Shown: in pieces, positions 17,113 to 24,630 of the stretch | Numbering within the stretch: position 1 is the stretch's first letter | Layout of the letters: every line of letters starts with the position of its first letter | The notes under the pieces: model-generated | What the model saw: only the letters and a program-made list of their open reading frames with translations | Databases searched by the model: none | Told to the model about the DNA's origin: nothing | Assembly: GCA_003176045.1 (NCBI GenBank) | Contig: PSRM01000204.1 | Coordinates: 1-37,720, forward strand | Length of the DNA: 37,720 nucleotides | Direction: 5' to 3' | Source: Verrucomicrobiota bacterium | GTDB lineage: Bacteria > Verrucomicrobiota > Verrucomicrobiia > Limisphaerales > UBA8199 | Made by a program: the position numbers and the translations under genes

Positions 17113-19503
17113 TCATTTCGCTGTGGGCTGCAACGTCGCCAGAGCACTCTTCGCCTCCGGATAATCCGGATGCAACTCCAGCGCCCGCTCCAGGTGAACC
17201 TTCGCTTCCGCGGCCTTACCCTGCCGGATGAGCGAGATCGCCAGATTATAGTGCGTTTGGAAATCCTTTGGATTAATTTGAAGCGCTTTTTCGTAATGCG
17301 GAATCGCTTCGGTCATTTTGTTTTGGGCTCCAAGCGCATTTCCGAGGTTGCTCTGCGCAGCAGGATTTTCCGGCGTGAGCGTGACCGCCTGGCGTAATTG
17401 CTGTTCAGCTTCAGGAAACTTCCCTTGCATGGCGTAACAAATACCAAGCCCGTTGTAGCTTTCAGCGCGACCTGGATTCAAGCGCTCGGCCGCGAGATAG
17501 TGACCCACGGCCTCCTGGGTGTTGCCGGCTTCGGCCAGGAGGTTCGCCAGGCAATACTGGGCCACCTCAAGATCCGGCTGTTCTTCGACTGCCGCCCGGA
17601 ATTCAGCAATGGCCGCGACATTCTGCCCTTGCCGTTGGAGGATTAGCGCCAGGTTATGATGCGCCTGGCTTGATTTAGGATTTAAGCGCAAGGCCTCCCG
17701 ATACGCCACCACGGCCTCTGGCAAGCGTCCCGCATCGCCCAACGTATTGGCCAGATTGAAATAGTTCATGGAATCTGGCCGAAGTCGTCTTGCCGTTTCG
17801 TATGCAGCGATGGCGTCCTGGCGTCGGCCCTGGCGCAGCAGGACACCGCCCAGATTGCAATAGGCTTCTGCGTAGTTTGGTTCCGCGGCCACAGCCGCCT
17901 GGTAATGTTCAATCGCCAGGCCGGGCTGTTTGCGACGGTCGCACAGATTGCCCAGGTTATAGTGGGCCATGTAGTTGGCGGGGTTGACCGCGATCATTCG
18001 CTGAAACACGCTCTCGGCGTCTCTCCAGTAAACCAATTGCGCTCGAGTAACTGCGCAGCAGAGCAGAATGATGGCCGCACCTGTGGCGACGGCAGCGGTC
18101 TGACCGGTCCGACGGGTCCGACTAAATAGTTCATGCGCTCCCCACGCAATGGCCACAAACACCCCTATCAACGGAATATACGTATAGCGATCCGCCATAC
18201 TCTGCATCCCTACCTGGACCAGACCGATCACCGGCACCAGCGTGATCAGATACCAAAACCAGCCTGTGAACAAGTAACCGTACTTCCGGGCCAGCCAAAG
18301 CACGATGACCGTGGCTGCAACCAGAAAAAATGCCGCCAGTCCAATCTCCCAATCCGGCCAACCTCCTTTTCTTAAATAAAGCGCAGTGAGGTCCTTGGGC
18401 CAGATCATCTTCCATAGGTATCTTACGTACGAAATCAAAGCGTTTGAAACCCGCGCGGCCGCCGGAAGATTTTGCAGATCCAGCACTGAGCCACCGCGTT
18501 GCTGCACCTTGTAAGTCACGCAGCACGAAGCCGCGCTGAAAATCGCGAACGGAACTTTTTCCAGGAGCAGACCAGAAACCATAGACCACGGACCAATGGA
18601 GGGGCGAGGGGCAGCTCGAGAACCTTGGACCTTGAACTTTGAACTGTGAACCTTGAACTGAACTTCCCGCACAATTGGCTCTAGCCTTTGGACTTTGGAC
18701 TCCTGCCCCTCGACCCTCGACCCTCGACCCTCATCACCTGACACCTGATACTTGACACCCGACACTCTCTGCAGCGGCCAGAAGTCCAACAATAGCAGCA
18801 CAATGGGCACGCTCACCAGCATTGGCTTGCACATCAAACCCAAGGCGAACAGCACAAGCGCCGCGCCATACCAATACACGCCGGAGCGATCACGGACTAC
18901 TAACCGCTGACTACTCACCGTTGGCGGTGAACTTTGAACTTTGAACTTTGAACTTTGAACTTCCCCAACTCCTGAACCCTGAACCCTGAACCCTTTGGCA
19001 TAGCGCTCGTACGCCAGCAGTATGAGCATCAAGAAAAACGTCGATAGCACATCCTTCCTCTCCGCAATCCACGCCACCGACTCCACGTGGAGCGGATGCA
19101 CCGCGAACAAACCAGCCACAAATGCCGATCGCCAAAATGCGCCCGTCATTTTCTGAAGCAACCAGAAGAGCAGCAGCGAGTTGGCAATATGGAACAGCAG
19201 ACTTACGAAATGGTGGGCGCCGGGCCTGTCGCCGAACAATTCCCAATCCAGAGCATGGGAGAGCATCGTGATCGGATGCCAATTACGCGCCACATCGCTG
19301 CTCCAGACCCAGGCCAACGTTTTCGCGCAGAGCCCCGCTTTTACGTGGTCGTTCTGCGTTACGTAATCCGTGTCATCGTAAGTGGTGAACTCGTGATGAG
19401 TGACCGGCCAATACGTGACCAGGGTTGTCGCTGCAAGAAGAAAGCAAAGCCAGAACGTTCGGAACCTGGTAAGGTTTTCGCGCAGCGCTCGGGCATCCAG
19501 CAT
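17113..19503 (-). CDS. TMTC-like multipass membrane protein with C-terminal TPR repeats
   Basis: 796 aa. Residues about 1-490 are a multipass membrane region with an early YDDTDYVTQNDHVKAG loop and motifs NWHPITMLSHALDWELFG, AVHPLHVESVAWIAERKDVLS and MADRYTYIPLIG. Residues about 508-796 are eight to nine TPRs (AHYNLGNL, AYCNLGG, YFNLANT, AHHNLAL and so on). This layout matches the TMTC/PMT-like family, whose eukaryotic members O-mannosylate proteins; the bacterial substrate is unknown. Residues about 172-208 and 247-311 are translated short-period repeats (VQSSKFKVQ, KYQVSG, VHSSKFKVQ) lying between helices, and 461-468 (SRTRRTGQ) come from a GGACCGGT-type block. The partial gene at 1-800 is a paralogue with inserts at the same two loops. 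Confidence 0.85.
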   Translation of the reverse strand: MLDARALRENLTRFRTFWLCFLLAATTLVTYWPVTHHEFTTYDDTDYVTQNDHVKAGLCAKTLAWVWSSDVARNWHPITMLSHALDWELFGDRPGAHHFVSLLFHIANSLLLFWLLQKMTGAFWRSAFVAGLFAVHPLHVESVAWIAERKDVLSTFFLMLILLAYERYAKGFRVQGSGVGEVQSSKFKVQSSPPTVSSQRLVVRDRSGVYWYGAALVLFALGLMCKPMLVSVPIVLLLLDFWPLQRVSGVKYQVSGDEGRGSRVEGQESKVQRLEPIVREVQFKVHSSKFKVQGSRAAPRPSIGPWSMVSGLLLEKVPFAIFSAASCCVTYKVQQRGGSVLDLQNLPAAARVSNALISYVRYLWKMIWPKDLTALYLRKGGWPDWEIGLAAFFLVAATVIVLWLARKYGYLFTGWFWYLITLVPVIGLVQVGMQSMADRYTYIPLIGVFVAIAWGAHELFSRTRRTGQTAAVATGAAIILLCCAVTRAQLVYWRDAESVFQRMIAVNPANYMAHYNLGNLCDRRKQPGLAIEHYQAAVAAEPNYAEAYCNLGGVLLRQGRRQDAIAAYETARRLRPDSMNYFNLANTLGDAGRLPEAVVAYREALRLNPKSSQAHHNLALILQRQGQNVAAIAEFRAAVEEQPDLEVAQYCLANLLAEAGNTQEAVGHYLAAERLNPGRAESYNGLGICYAMQGKFPEAEQQLRQAVTLTPENPAAQSNLGNALGAQNKMTEAIPHYEKALQINPKDFQTHYNLAISLIRQGKAAEAKVHLERALELHPDYPEAKSALATLQPTAK
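18097..18127. repeat. GGACCGGT-type block inside the TPR gene
   Basis: On the minus strand this reads TTTAGTCGGACCCGTCGGAC and continues CGGTCAGACC, nearly the same as the block at 801-825 upstream of the paralogue. It is translated as SRTRRTGQ between two membrane helices. Confidence 0.75.
18599..18779. repeat. Run of mixed heptanucleotide arrays inside the TPR gene
   Basis: Successive 7-nt families are GACCTTG/GAACTTT (18621-18661), TTGGACT (about 18686-18702), CCTCGAC (about 18712-18732) and CACCTGA/TACTTGA/CACCCGA (18736-18766). All are in phase with each other at 7 nt but differ in sequence. They encode residues about 247-311 of the membrane protein without a stop on the minus strand. 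Confidence 0.85.
18927..18994. repeat. GAACTTT and TGAACCC heptamer arrays inside the TPR gene
   Basis: Five GAACTTT units (18927-18962) are followed by three to four TGAACCC units (18973-18994). On the minus strand GTTCAAA units are read as the cycle V-Q-S-S-K-F-K, because 21 nt is three units and seven codons. Confidence 0.9.
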
Positions 19504-19561
19504 CCCTCCCAGTATGGCCAGACAGTCCTAAGGATTCAAACCCCAAGCCTGCCTTTGATCA

Positions 19562-19702
19562 ATTTCGGATTTCGGATTTCGGATTTTCGGAATGACTGGC
19601 CTCTTTCGTCCTCGTCCTCGATCCCTCACTGCGCCACGCGCGTGCATCACGTTTCACGTTTCACGCATCATGTCCACGCAACACGCAATACGCACCACGC
19701 CC
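19562..19702. repeat. Intergenic heptamer arrays upstream of the TPR gene
   Basis: TTTCGGA units (19562-19590) are followed by TTTCACG units (about 19647-19668) and CACGCAA/TACGCAC units (about 19675-19702). They fill most of the 200-bp gap between the two minus-strand genes. Confidence 0.75.
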
Positions 19703-20173
19703 TCACCTATGATCCACCGCCTCGTGCTCCACGTTTCCCACCAGGAATTCGATTCCAGCTTTCGAAGCCGCCTTCTCCAGGAATGAACAAATCTCGCCCG
19801 AATCTCCCTCGTGCACCGGATCTATCAAAGCCAGTAACAAAGCCGGACGCCTGCCTTTCTTTTGCAACGAAAGCTCAATCCAGTTCTTAATTGCCTCCGG
19901 CAAATCTTCGCAATGATGAAGTGAGACGATTACCAGGTCCGCTGCGGCGGCTTCCACGGCAGCCACCGCCCTAAGCGGTGGCATCCTCAATTCGTTTAAG
20001 AGCCACATTTGCCTCACGATTTCACAGTGGCGGCCTTTTTCCTTTGAAAGCGCCCGGCAGAAATGGTTCACCCGGGCATCGGTAACTGAATCTTCGTAAG
20101 CAGCAACCGCAGTTATTCTGCGTGATTCTTTGGCAAGCCTGCTTGCTCGAAGTCTTGAAAGAATGGCGTCCAT
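19703..20173 (-). CDS. Protein of unknown function, 156 aa
   Basis: Start chosen at the ATG at 20173, preceded by GAGGGG at ribosome-binding distance; a GTG one codon upstream is also possible. The product begins MDAILSRLRASRLAKESRRI and has an alternating hydrophobic/helical pattern (ADLVIVSLHHCEDLPEAIKNW, then RRPALLLALIDP) resembling a small Rossmann or receiver-like fold. There is no signal peptide or membrane helix, so it is probably cytoplasmic. It ends in EHEAVDHR. I recognise no family. Codon pattern resembles its neighbours. Confidence 0.65.
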   Translation of the reverse strand: MDAILSRLRASRLAKESRRITAVAAYEDSVTDARVNHFCRALSKEKGRHCEIVRQMWLLNELRMPPLRAVAAVEAAAADLVIVSLHHCEDLPEAIKNWIELSLQKKGRRPALLLALIDPVHEGDSGEICSFLEKAASKAGIEFLVGNVEHEAVDHR

Positions 20174-20257
20174 CACGGCCCCTCAACTGTTCGGTTCTGT
20201 ACAACCGTGCCATGAAGGAGTAATTTGTCAAGTGGCGCCGGCCAGCATGAAAAGCCC

Positions 20258-20418
20258 GAGTAGGAGTGGCGGACGGCCTCGTCCGCCACATTTAGGGTAG
20301 TTACGACGACGATTTCCCCTAAGTTGCGATAAAGGGACGCCTCACACTATCCTCCTGCAGTCCCTCATCCCGATCACCTTTATAATATGGCGGACGAGGC
20401 CGTCCGCCACTCCTACTC
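20258..20418. repeat. 31-bp perfect inverted repeat bracketing 99 bp
   Basis: Arm 20258-20288 (GAGTAGGAGTGGCGGACGGC...) is the exact reverse complement of 20388-20418. Each arm contains its own palindrome TGGCGGACG-GCCT-CGTCCGCCA, so it can fold either within an arm or between arms. The 99-bp middle has GGGAC...GTCCC (about 20333-20363) but no gene. It could be a REP doublet or a miniature mobile element; no target-site duplication is obvious. Confidence 0.9.
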
Positions 20419-20424
20419 CGGTTT

Positions 20425-21009
20425 CTAATGGCCTGCTTTCGCCGCTGTATTGGTGCCCTGACGGGTTGCCGTCTGAGTGCTCGGCTGCTTCGCAGCCCCC
20501 GATTTCGGCCTCGGCGACGAAGCAGACCCGCCATCCAGCGTATCGGAAATGTCCATCGCACCATTCACTTCCCCCAATGGGCCCGAGCCTCCAGCGGAAC
20601 GGTTGTCAGAAGCGCCGGCGTTGGCGGGAACGGCTTCCTTCACCTCCTTGACCAGTCCCGGCAGGAACGAATAACCAGCCCAACCCAAGCCCACCAGCAG
20701 AACCGCAAGGACCACGTAACCCAGCGGCGAACTGCGCCTGCCGGATGGCCGGACCGGCCGTGTCCGCCGCGTACTTGCGGAACCGGCCGCCGGGCGCCTT
20801 ACCTGCGTCGCTCCGGCAGCGAGTCTGGGCCCACTTTGGCCCATCGGTTGAGGAATCCCCGGCCCTGCGGGAGCTGAAGGAGGGGTGGACACGCCCTGAC
20901 CCCCAGGCACGATCAGGCTGTTCTGGCAGATCGGACACGAGATCTGGTGCCCGCCCCAGGCCTCGTCGCACTCGATATGTCCCTGGCAATGTGGGCAGGC
21001 GAACTTCAT
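20425..21009 (-). CDS. Zinc-ribbon membrane protein of unknown role
   Basis: 194 aa. The N terminus carries a four-cysteine zinc ribbon, C5-x2-C8 and C25-x2-C28 (FACPHCQGH, SCPICQN). A Pro/Gly/Arg-rich linker (about 33-95) leads to one membrane helix (about 97-117, YVVLAVLLVGLGWAGY), followed by a low-complexity Ser/Gly/Ala/Thr tail. The ribbon would face the cytoplasm if the linker is positive-inside. Such proteins are common in Planctomycetes-Verrucomicrobia genomes without a known function. The REP doublet lies directly downstream. Confidence 0.75.
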   Translation of the reverse strand: MKFACPHCQGHIECDEAWGGHQISCPICQNSLIVPGGQGVSTPPSAPAGPGIPQPMGQSGPRLAAGATQVRRPAAGSASTRRTRPVRPSGRRSSPLGYVVLAVLLVGLGWAGYSFLPGLVKEVKEAVPANAGASDNRSAGGSGPLGEVNGAMDISDTLDGGSASSPRPKSGAAKQPSTQTATRQGTNTAAKAGH

Positions 21010-21152
21010 GTCTGCCTCCAGTTTGCTTGCCAGCCCTTGGCAGTCAAATCCTTTGTGGGGTGGATACCCGATTGACCTGATATTTCCAATGGAAGATTTT
21101 GCCTTGCTTCAAAAAATCCTTCTTTCATAGGTGGGAGGATTGTCTGAGGCTG

Positions 21153-21265
21153 GAGCGACTCCTCACGGAGCCGCTCTGTTTTTTTGCCGGAGGTTTTAAC
21201 CGCGGATTACGCCGATGACGCGGATACTGCACTTCCTTATCCGCGTAATCCGCGTAATCCGCGGT
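21153..21265. repeat. Hairpin with T-run and a 14-bp inverted repeat
   Basis: GAGCGACTCC-TCAC-GGAGCCGCTC (21153-21176, one mismatch) is followed by TGTTTTTTT, a terminator-like hairpin on the plus strand although both neighbouring genes are on the minus strand. Separately, ACCGCGGATTACGC (21199-21212) pairs perfectly with 21252-21265, and CCGCGTAAT is tandemly repeated in the right arm. No gene is seen between 21010 and 21360. Confidence 0.6.
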
Positions 21266-21291
21266 GAATTCCTCCTTTGCCCGCTCGGAAT

Positions 21292-21357
21292 GTGGACTGT
21301 GGACGGTGGACGGTGGACTGTGGACTGTGGACCTTGGACCTCGGACTTTGGACTTTG
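21292..21357. repeat. Heptamer array (GTGGACT/GTGGACG/TTGGACT)
   Basis: About nine 7-nt units, gradually changing from GTGGACT through GTGGACG to TTGGACC and TTGGACT, run up to the stop codon of the prepilin-like gene at 21361. Confidence 0.9.
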
Positions 21358-21360
21358 TAG

Positions 21361-22230
21361 CTAATACCCTTCCGGCGGATTGAACGCATTCAGCAGCCGG
21401 TCGTGGTCGCTAATGGCCCAAAGATTGACCGGGTAGGTGCTTCCCCCATATTTCAAATACCGGACACTCCCATCCACGAACGTGAAATTTGAACCATTGG
21501 CCCTCCCTCCCGCGCGACCTGCTCCATGGCACCCGTGTTCGATGCGGTTCTCATCGTTGCCGGTGGCGCTGCCGCTCGATTCATACATATCCATGAAATA
21601 ATCGGCCGAGCCGTACGGATCGGCCGATGTTGCCTGCGCTATATTTCGCTTCTCCCCAAACATAATCGTCTCAGTCGGCTTGGAAACGGCCACTTCTTTC
21701 AGCGACGCTTTTGGATAAATCCCCCCAATGTAAAGGCTCCAATCGGTCGAGCTAAGCACATCATAAAAATAATCGTTCCAACCATTGATGAAATAACTTC
21801 TGGGCGCGCGGTCCGCCGCCGCTACGGATGTAGGAACGGTTTGCGGCACCCCGCGCTGGAAATCCGTCGGGCACACCAGCAAATTCGTGTCACGATAGGT
21901 CTCCTGAAGCAGGAAAGGCCAGCGTAGATTGTTCGTTCGTGGTGGAAAGAGCCCATCGTTCTCATCGGCGTACATTTTCAGGGCGTACTCGATCTGATGC
22001 TCATTATTGACGCACTTAATTCGATGCGCCGCCTCCTTGGCCTTGGCCAGCGCCGGCAGCAGCATGCTCGCCAGTATCGCAATAATCGCTATCACCACCA
22101 GCAGCTCAATCAAAGTGAACGCAAGTGCCAGAACACTTTGTCTTTCACTTTGTCTTTCACTTTGTCTCCCAAATCGGCCTTCGGCCTTCGGTCTTCGGCC
22201 TTCGGATTTCGGACTTTGTCCTTCACTCAT
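21361..22230 (-). CDS. Type II/IV prepilin-like protein with repeat-encoded leader
   Basis: 289 aa from the ATG at 22230. An upstream ATG at 22275 would lie 3 bp from the divergent start at 22279, so it is less likely. The class III leader reads ...[20 protein letters not shown], with Glu at +5 and Ala instead of the usual Gly at -1. A pilin-like body ([20 protein letters not shown]) follows, then a C-terminal [13 protein letters not shown] segment and a PPEGY end, as in the prepilin/H-X9-DG proteins abundant in Verrucomicrobia and Planctomycetes. Expected to be processed by a prepilin peptidase and to sit in the envelope; assembly partners are not in the window. The leader before the hydrophobic stretch is a translated tandem repeat ([11 protein letters not shown]) and is unusually long. 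Confidence 0.85.
   Translation of the reverse strand: MSEGQSPKSEGRRPKAEGRFGRQSERQSERQSVLALAFTLIELLVVIAIIAILASMLLPALAKAKEAAHRIKCVNNEHQIEYALKMYADENDGLFPPRTNNLRWPFLLQETYRDTNLLVCPTDFQRGVPQTVPTSVAAADRAPRSYFINGWNDYFYDVLSSTDWSLYIGGIYPKASLKEVAVSKPTETIMFGEKRNIAQATSADPYGSADYFMDMYESSGSATGNDENRIEHGCHGAGRAGGRANGSNFTFVDGSVRYLKYGGSTYPVNLWAISDHDRLLNAFNPPEGY
22134..22224. repeat. Tandem arrays inside the prepilin-like leader
   Basis: Three 12-nt units (CACTTTGTCTTT, 22134-22168) and a run of 7-nt CTTCGGC/TTTCGGA units (22174-22212) lie within the first 33 codons. On the minus strand they give R-Q-S-E repeats and [16 protein letters not shown]. Confidence 0.85.
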
Positions 22231-22278
22231 AACCAAACTACTGTCGAATAATCTTCTCATCTTGGCGTCAATCATTTA

Positions 22279-22752
22279 ATGACTAAAAAAGTGTGGGCCC
22301 TTATTGCCCTGGCCGTCGCGCTCGGCGCGATTTCGTTTTACCTGAATAAAGACGGTTGGACCGGTGGGACTATTCAACTGCAAATCTCCGATCGCTCACG
22401 GCCGGAACACCTTCGCTCCGCCCGCGCCCGCGCCACCGCGCAAAATGATTCTCAAACCGATCCCGTCCATTTCACTTTGAATCGCGAACTCAAGCTCACC
22501 GAAATCAAAGTCGTCCCCCTGAGCGCCATACAGACCAACAAATACCCGGACCCTATCTGGCACCTGATTTCCGATTCGAATTCCGTTCCGACTTCCGGCT
22601 TTGCCTACGGTCAGCGCATCAAAGGCATGCGCACGTCCGTTCGCGGGGCCACTCCTGATGCTCTCGAACCCGGCGTTCCTTACCGCCTTTCCGTCGCTGC
22701 CGGCCCCGTCAAAGCCGAGCACGACTTCATACCCGAGGCCCGAACGCAATGA
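22279..22752 (+). CDS. Small exported or membrane-anchored protein of unknown function
   Basis: 157 aa starting MTKKVWALIALAVALGAISFYL, one N-terminal helix acting as a signal or anchor, followed by an exported domain. Recognisable stretches are HFTLNRELKLTEIKVVPLSA, NKYPDPIWHLISDSNSVPT and DALEPGVPYRLSV, suggesting a small beta-rich fold. No family is named with confidence. It is divergent from the prepilin-like gene, with start codons close together, so the two may share a regulatory region. It ends at 22752; the following 127 bp hold no supported gene. Confidence 0.7.
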   Translation: MTKKVWALIALAVALGAISFYLNKDGWTGGTIQLQISDRSRPEHLRSARARATAQNDSQTDPVHFTLNRELKLTEIKVVPLSAIQTNKYPDPIWHLISDSNSVPTSGFAYGQRIKGMRTSVRGATPDALEPGVPYRLSVAAGPVKAEHDFIPEARTQ

Positions 22753-22879
22753 AGGAGCGCGGCGCTTACGCCGTGGCTGCGCCCGATGGCTCATCCATAA
22801 AGACTGAGAACGGCCTTCTCAACAGCGATAAACGCCCCCCGGCGCCTCTCCTCAAAGTGATTACCATCCCACGGCTTGT

Positions 22880-23185
22880 TCAGATTATGTTGCTGCCGTG
22901 CAGACCGAAGTGTGGACAAGCCGCGAGCAATTTTGAATCATTCGAATAGATCTCTTTCAATCCATTCTCGGCAGCACAGGCAAGGTGCAAGGCGTCAGCC
23001 GCCCGCAAAGTAAGGCTCGCCGGCAGGCCGCCAAAAACTCTCACGAGCCGATCGATCACCGCTTCCGACACAGGCAGCCAGGAGAACGCGCCGGCCCTGG
23101 AATCCCGTTCAAATTCCGCCAGTAGAATGCCGTATTCCTTTTGGTTGATTGCGCCATCCCGGAACTTCCGATGACACACCGACAC
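22880..23185 (-). pseudogene. Truncated PIN-domain (VapC-like) toxin remnant
   Basis: About 101 codons resemble the C-terminal two thirds of a PIN-domain RNase: [15 protein letters not shown], then [31 protein letters not shown], where the Asp residues fit the central and C-terminal acidic positions. The first strand with its essential Asp (LDTS-type) is absent; upstream the frame continues only to a TAA near 23240 without an ATG, and rpsU starts at 23262. No VapB-like antitoxin is present. A GTG at 23185 would give an N-terminally shortened protein, so a decayed gene is more likely than an active toxin. Confidence 0.65.
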
Positions 23186-23261
23186 GCTCTCAGCGCGTCC
23201 ATGAAGTGAGCAGGCAAGATGTTGCGCAACAAGCCTAAAGGCTTATACTGACTGCAATTGC

Positions 23262-23459
23262 ATGACTGAAGTGAAACTGAAAAAAGGTGAGCCGGTGGAG
23301 AAAGCCATCCGGCGGCTCAAGAAGAAACTGGACCGCGAGCAGACGTTACAGCGGTTCCGGCTGCGTCGGCGGTTCGAAAAGCCCAGCGCCATGAGGCGGC
23401 GCAAAGAAAAGGCGGCCCGCTTTGCCGCGATGTTAAAGGCGCGGTACGCGGACGATTAA
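23262..23459 (+). CDS. rpsU: 30S ribosomal protein bS21
   Basis: 65 aa, highly basic, matching the bS21 pattern: MTEVKLKKGEPVEKAIRRLK followed by RFRLRRRFEKPSAMRRRKEK. The length is typical for the family. It binds the small ribosomal subunit near the anti-Shine-Dalgarno end of 16S rRNA. It appears monocistronic, between the PIN remnant and short-period repeats, without the dnaG/rpoD neighbours known from enterobacteria. Confidence 0.93.
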   Translation: MTEVKLKKGEPVEKAIRRLKKKLDREQTLQRFRLRRRFEKPSAMRRRKEKAARFAAMLKARYADD

Positions 23460-23460
23460 C

Positions 23461-23562
23461 AGATTAAGATTAAGAGAAAGATTAGGATTAAGCAGCCTGC
23501 GCAGGCGGACAAGCTACCCATGCTTGCCCCATTTAACCTTTTAACCATTTAACCCATTTAAC
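23461..23562. repeat. GATTAAG-type and TTTAACC-type arrays after rpsU
   Basis: AGATTAAG-like units (23461-23493), a GCCTGCGCAGGC palindrome (23496-23507), then ATTTAACCn units of about 9 nt (23529-23562). The last array overlaps the 3' end of the minus-strand desaturase and encodes its final residues AKLNGLNG. Confidence 0.75.
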
Positions 23563-24599
23563 TTCGCTGTCGGTGAAGGATAACCTACCATTCTGCGCCT
23601 CCGCTCATCCCAAAGTCGGAAGTTAAAACTCTTCAAACTGGAAAGCAACGTGACCGGTTTGACAGTTCGGAACAGGGGTTCGGACTTGTGGCATCTTTCC
23701 AGATTGTAATTCGGAATCCGGGGGCTTAAGTGATGGATGTGGTGGAAGCCGATGTTGCCTGAAAACCATTGCAAGACTCGCGGCAGCTTGTAATAGGAGC
23801 TGCCTTGCATGGCCGCCTTCTCGTAGTCCCACTCCTGGCTCCGTTCCCAGTAAACTCCCTCGAATTGGTGCTGCACATAGAAGAGCCAGACTCCGGCCGA
23901 ACCGGCCACCATCACAATGCACACCTGCAACAGCAGGTACGCCTTCCAGCCAAACAACCAGCTCAGTCCAATCGCCATCAGCACCAGGGCGGCATTCGTG
24001 GCATGGACTGAGAGCCGCTCGCGCCGCGCTGCCCTGGCGCCCGGAAGCCGCTCCAAAAATAGAAAAAGAACCAGCGGCGCGATGACAAAAAGGATGAATG
24101 GGTTGCGAGCAAGGCGATAGGCAAATCGTTTCCAGCGGGACGCTTCCAGGTACTCCCGCACCGTCATGGTCCAAATGTCGCCGGTGCCACGCCGGTCGAG
24201 GTCGCCTGCGCTGGCATGATGGATCGAGTGTTCCCAGCGCCAACGATAATATGGGGTAAAGCAAAGCACCCCAAGCAGGCTGCCCAACAACTCGTTGGTG
24301 CGGCGCGACTTGAAAAAGGAGCCGTGGGTACAGTCGTGAAAAATGATGAAAATCCTCAGCAGAAACGCGCCGGCCACCGGCACCAGCGGCACGGTGAGCC
24401 AGGCCGAGACGGCCAGAGCGCGATACATCAGGTACCAGAGGCCGATATAGGGCAGCAGCGTGTTGAGGAGTTGCCAAATACCTCGCCAGTTGGCCGGCTG
24501 GTGGTAGCGCCTGACCGTTTCTTTCCAGGACCCGCCTGGGAGCGCGTTGGCCCGCCGTGCCACGGCCATCTTGCCCGCATGTTTGGAGCCAATTGCCAT
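23541..24599 (-). CDS. Membrane fatty acid desaturase (omega-6/delta-12 type)
   Basis: 352 aa. Introduces a double bond into membrane acyl chains using a di-iron centre and O2. The three histidine boxes are visible: HDCTH (88-92), HSIHH (124-128) and HHIHH (286-290). Hydrophobic segments occur around 48-88, 167-182 and 205-245. The second box is in the HxxHH form of acyl-lipid desaturases. The start at 24599 gives a short basic N terminus (MAIGSKHAGKMAVARR); the internal ATG (M11) is possible. The C terminus AKLNGLNG is encoded by a tandem repeat. Substrate position cannot be told from sequence. Confidence 0.88.
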   Translation of the reverse strand: MAIGSKHAGKMAVARRANALPGGSWKETVRRYHQPANWRGIWQLLNTLLPYIGLWYLMYRALAVSAWLTVPLVPVAGAFLLRIFIIFHDCTHGSFFKSRRTNELLGSLLGVLCFTPYYRWRWEHSIHHASAGDLDRRGTGDIWTMTVREYLEASRWKRFAYRLARNPFILFVIAPLVLFLFLERLPGARAARRERLSVHATNAALVLMAIGLSWLFGWKAYLLLQVCIVMVAGSAGVWLFYVQHQFEGVYWERSQEWDYEKAAMQGSSYYKLPRVLQWFSGNIGFHHIHHLSPRIPNYNLERCHKSEPLFRTVKPVTLLSSLKSFNFRLWDERRRRMVGYPSPTAKLNGLNG

Positions 24600-24630
24600 T
24601 TATTTGTGAGACACTATGTAGTATCGTAAC

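Noticed and set aside
21153..21185. Plus-strand rho-independent terminator
   Set aside because: Shape is right, but no plus-strand gene ends upstream, so it is listed only as a hairpin with T-run.
22749..22949. 66-codon frame with ATGA overlap after the small exported protein
   Set aside because: No recognisable features, and its second half is the reverse of the PIN remnant.
23623..24477. 284-codon minus-strand frame overlapping the desaturase
   Set aside because: Shifted frame of the desaturase; the histidine boxes are only in the chosen frame.
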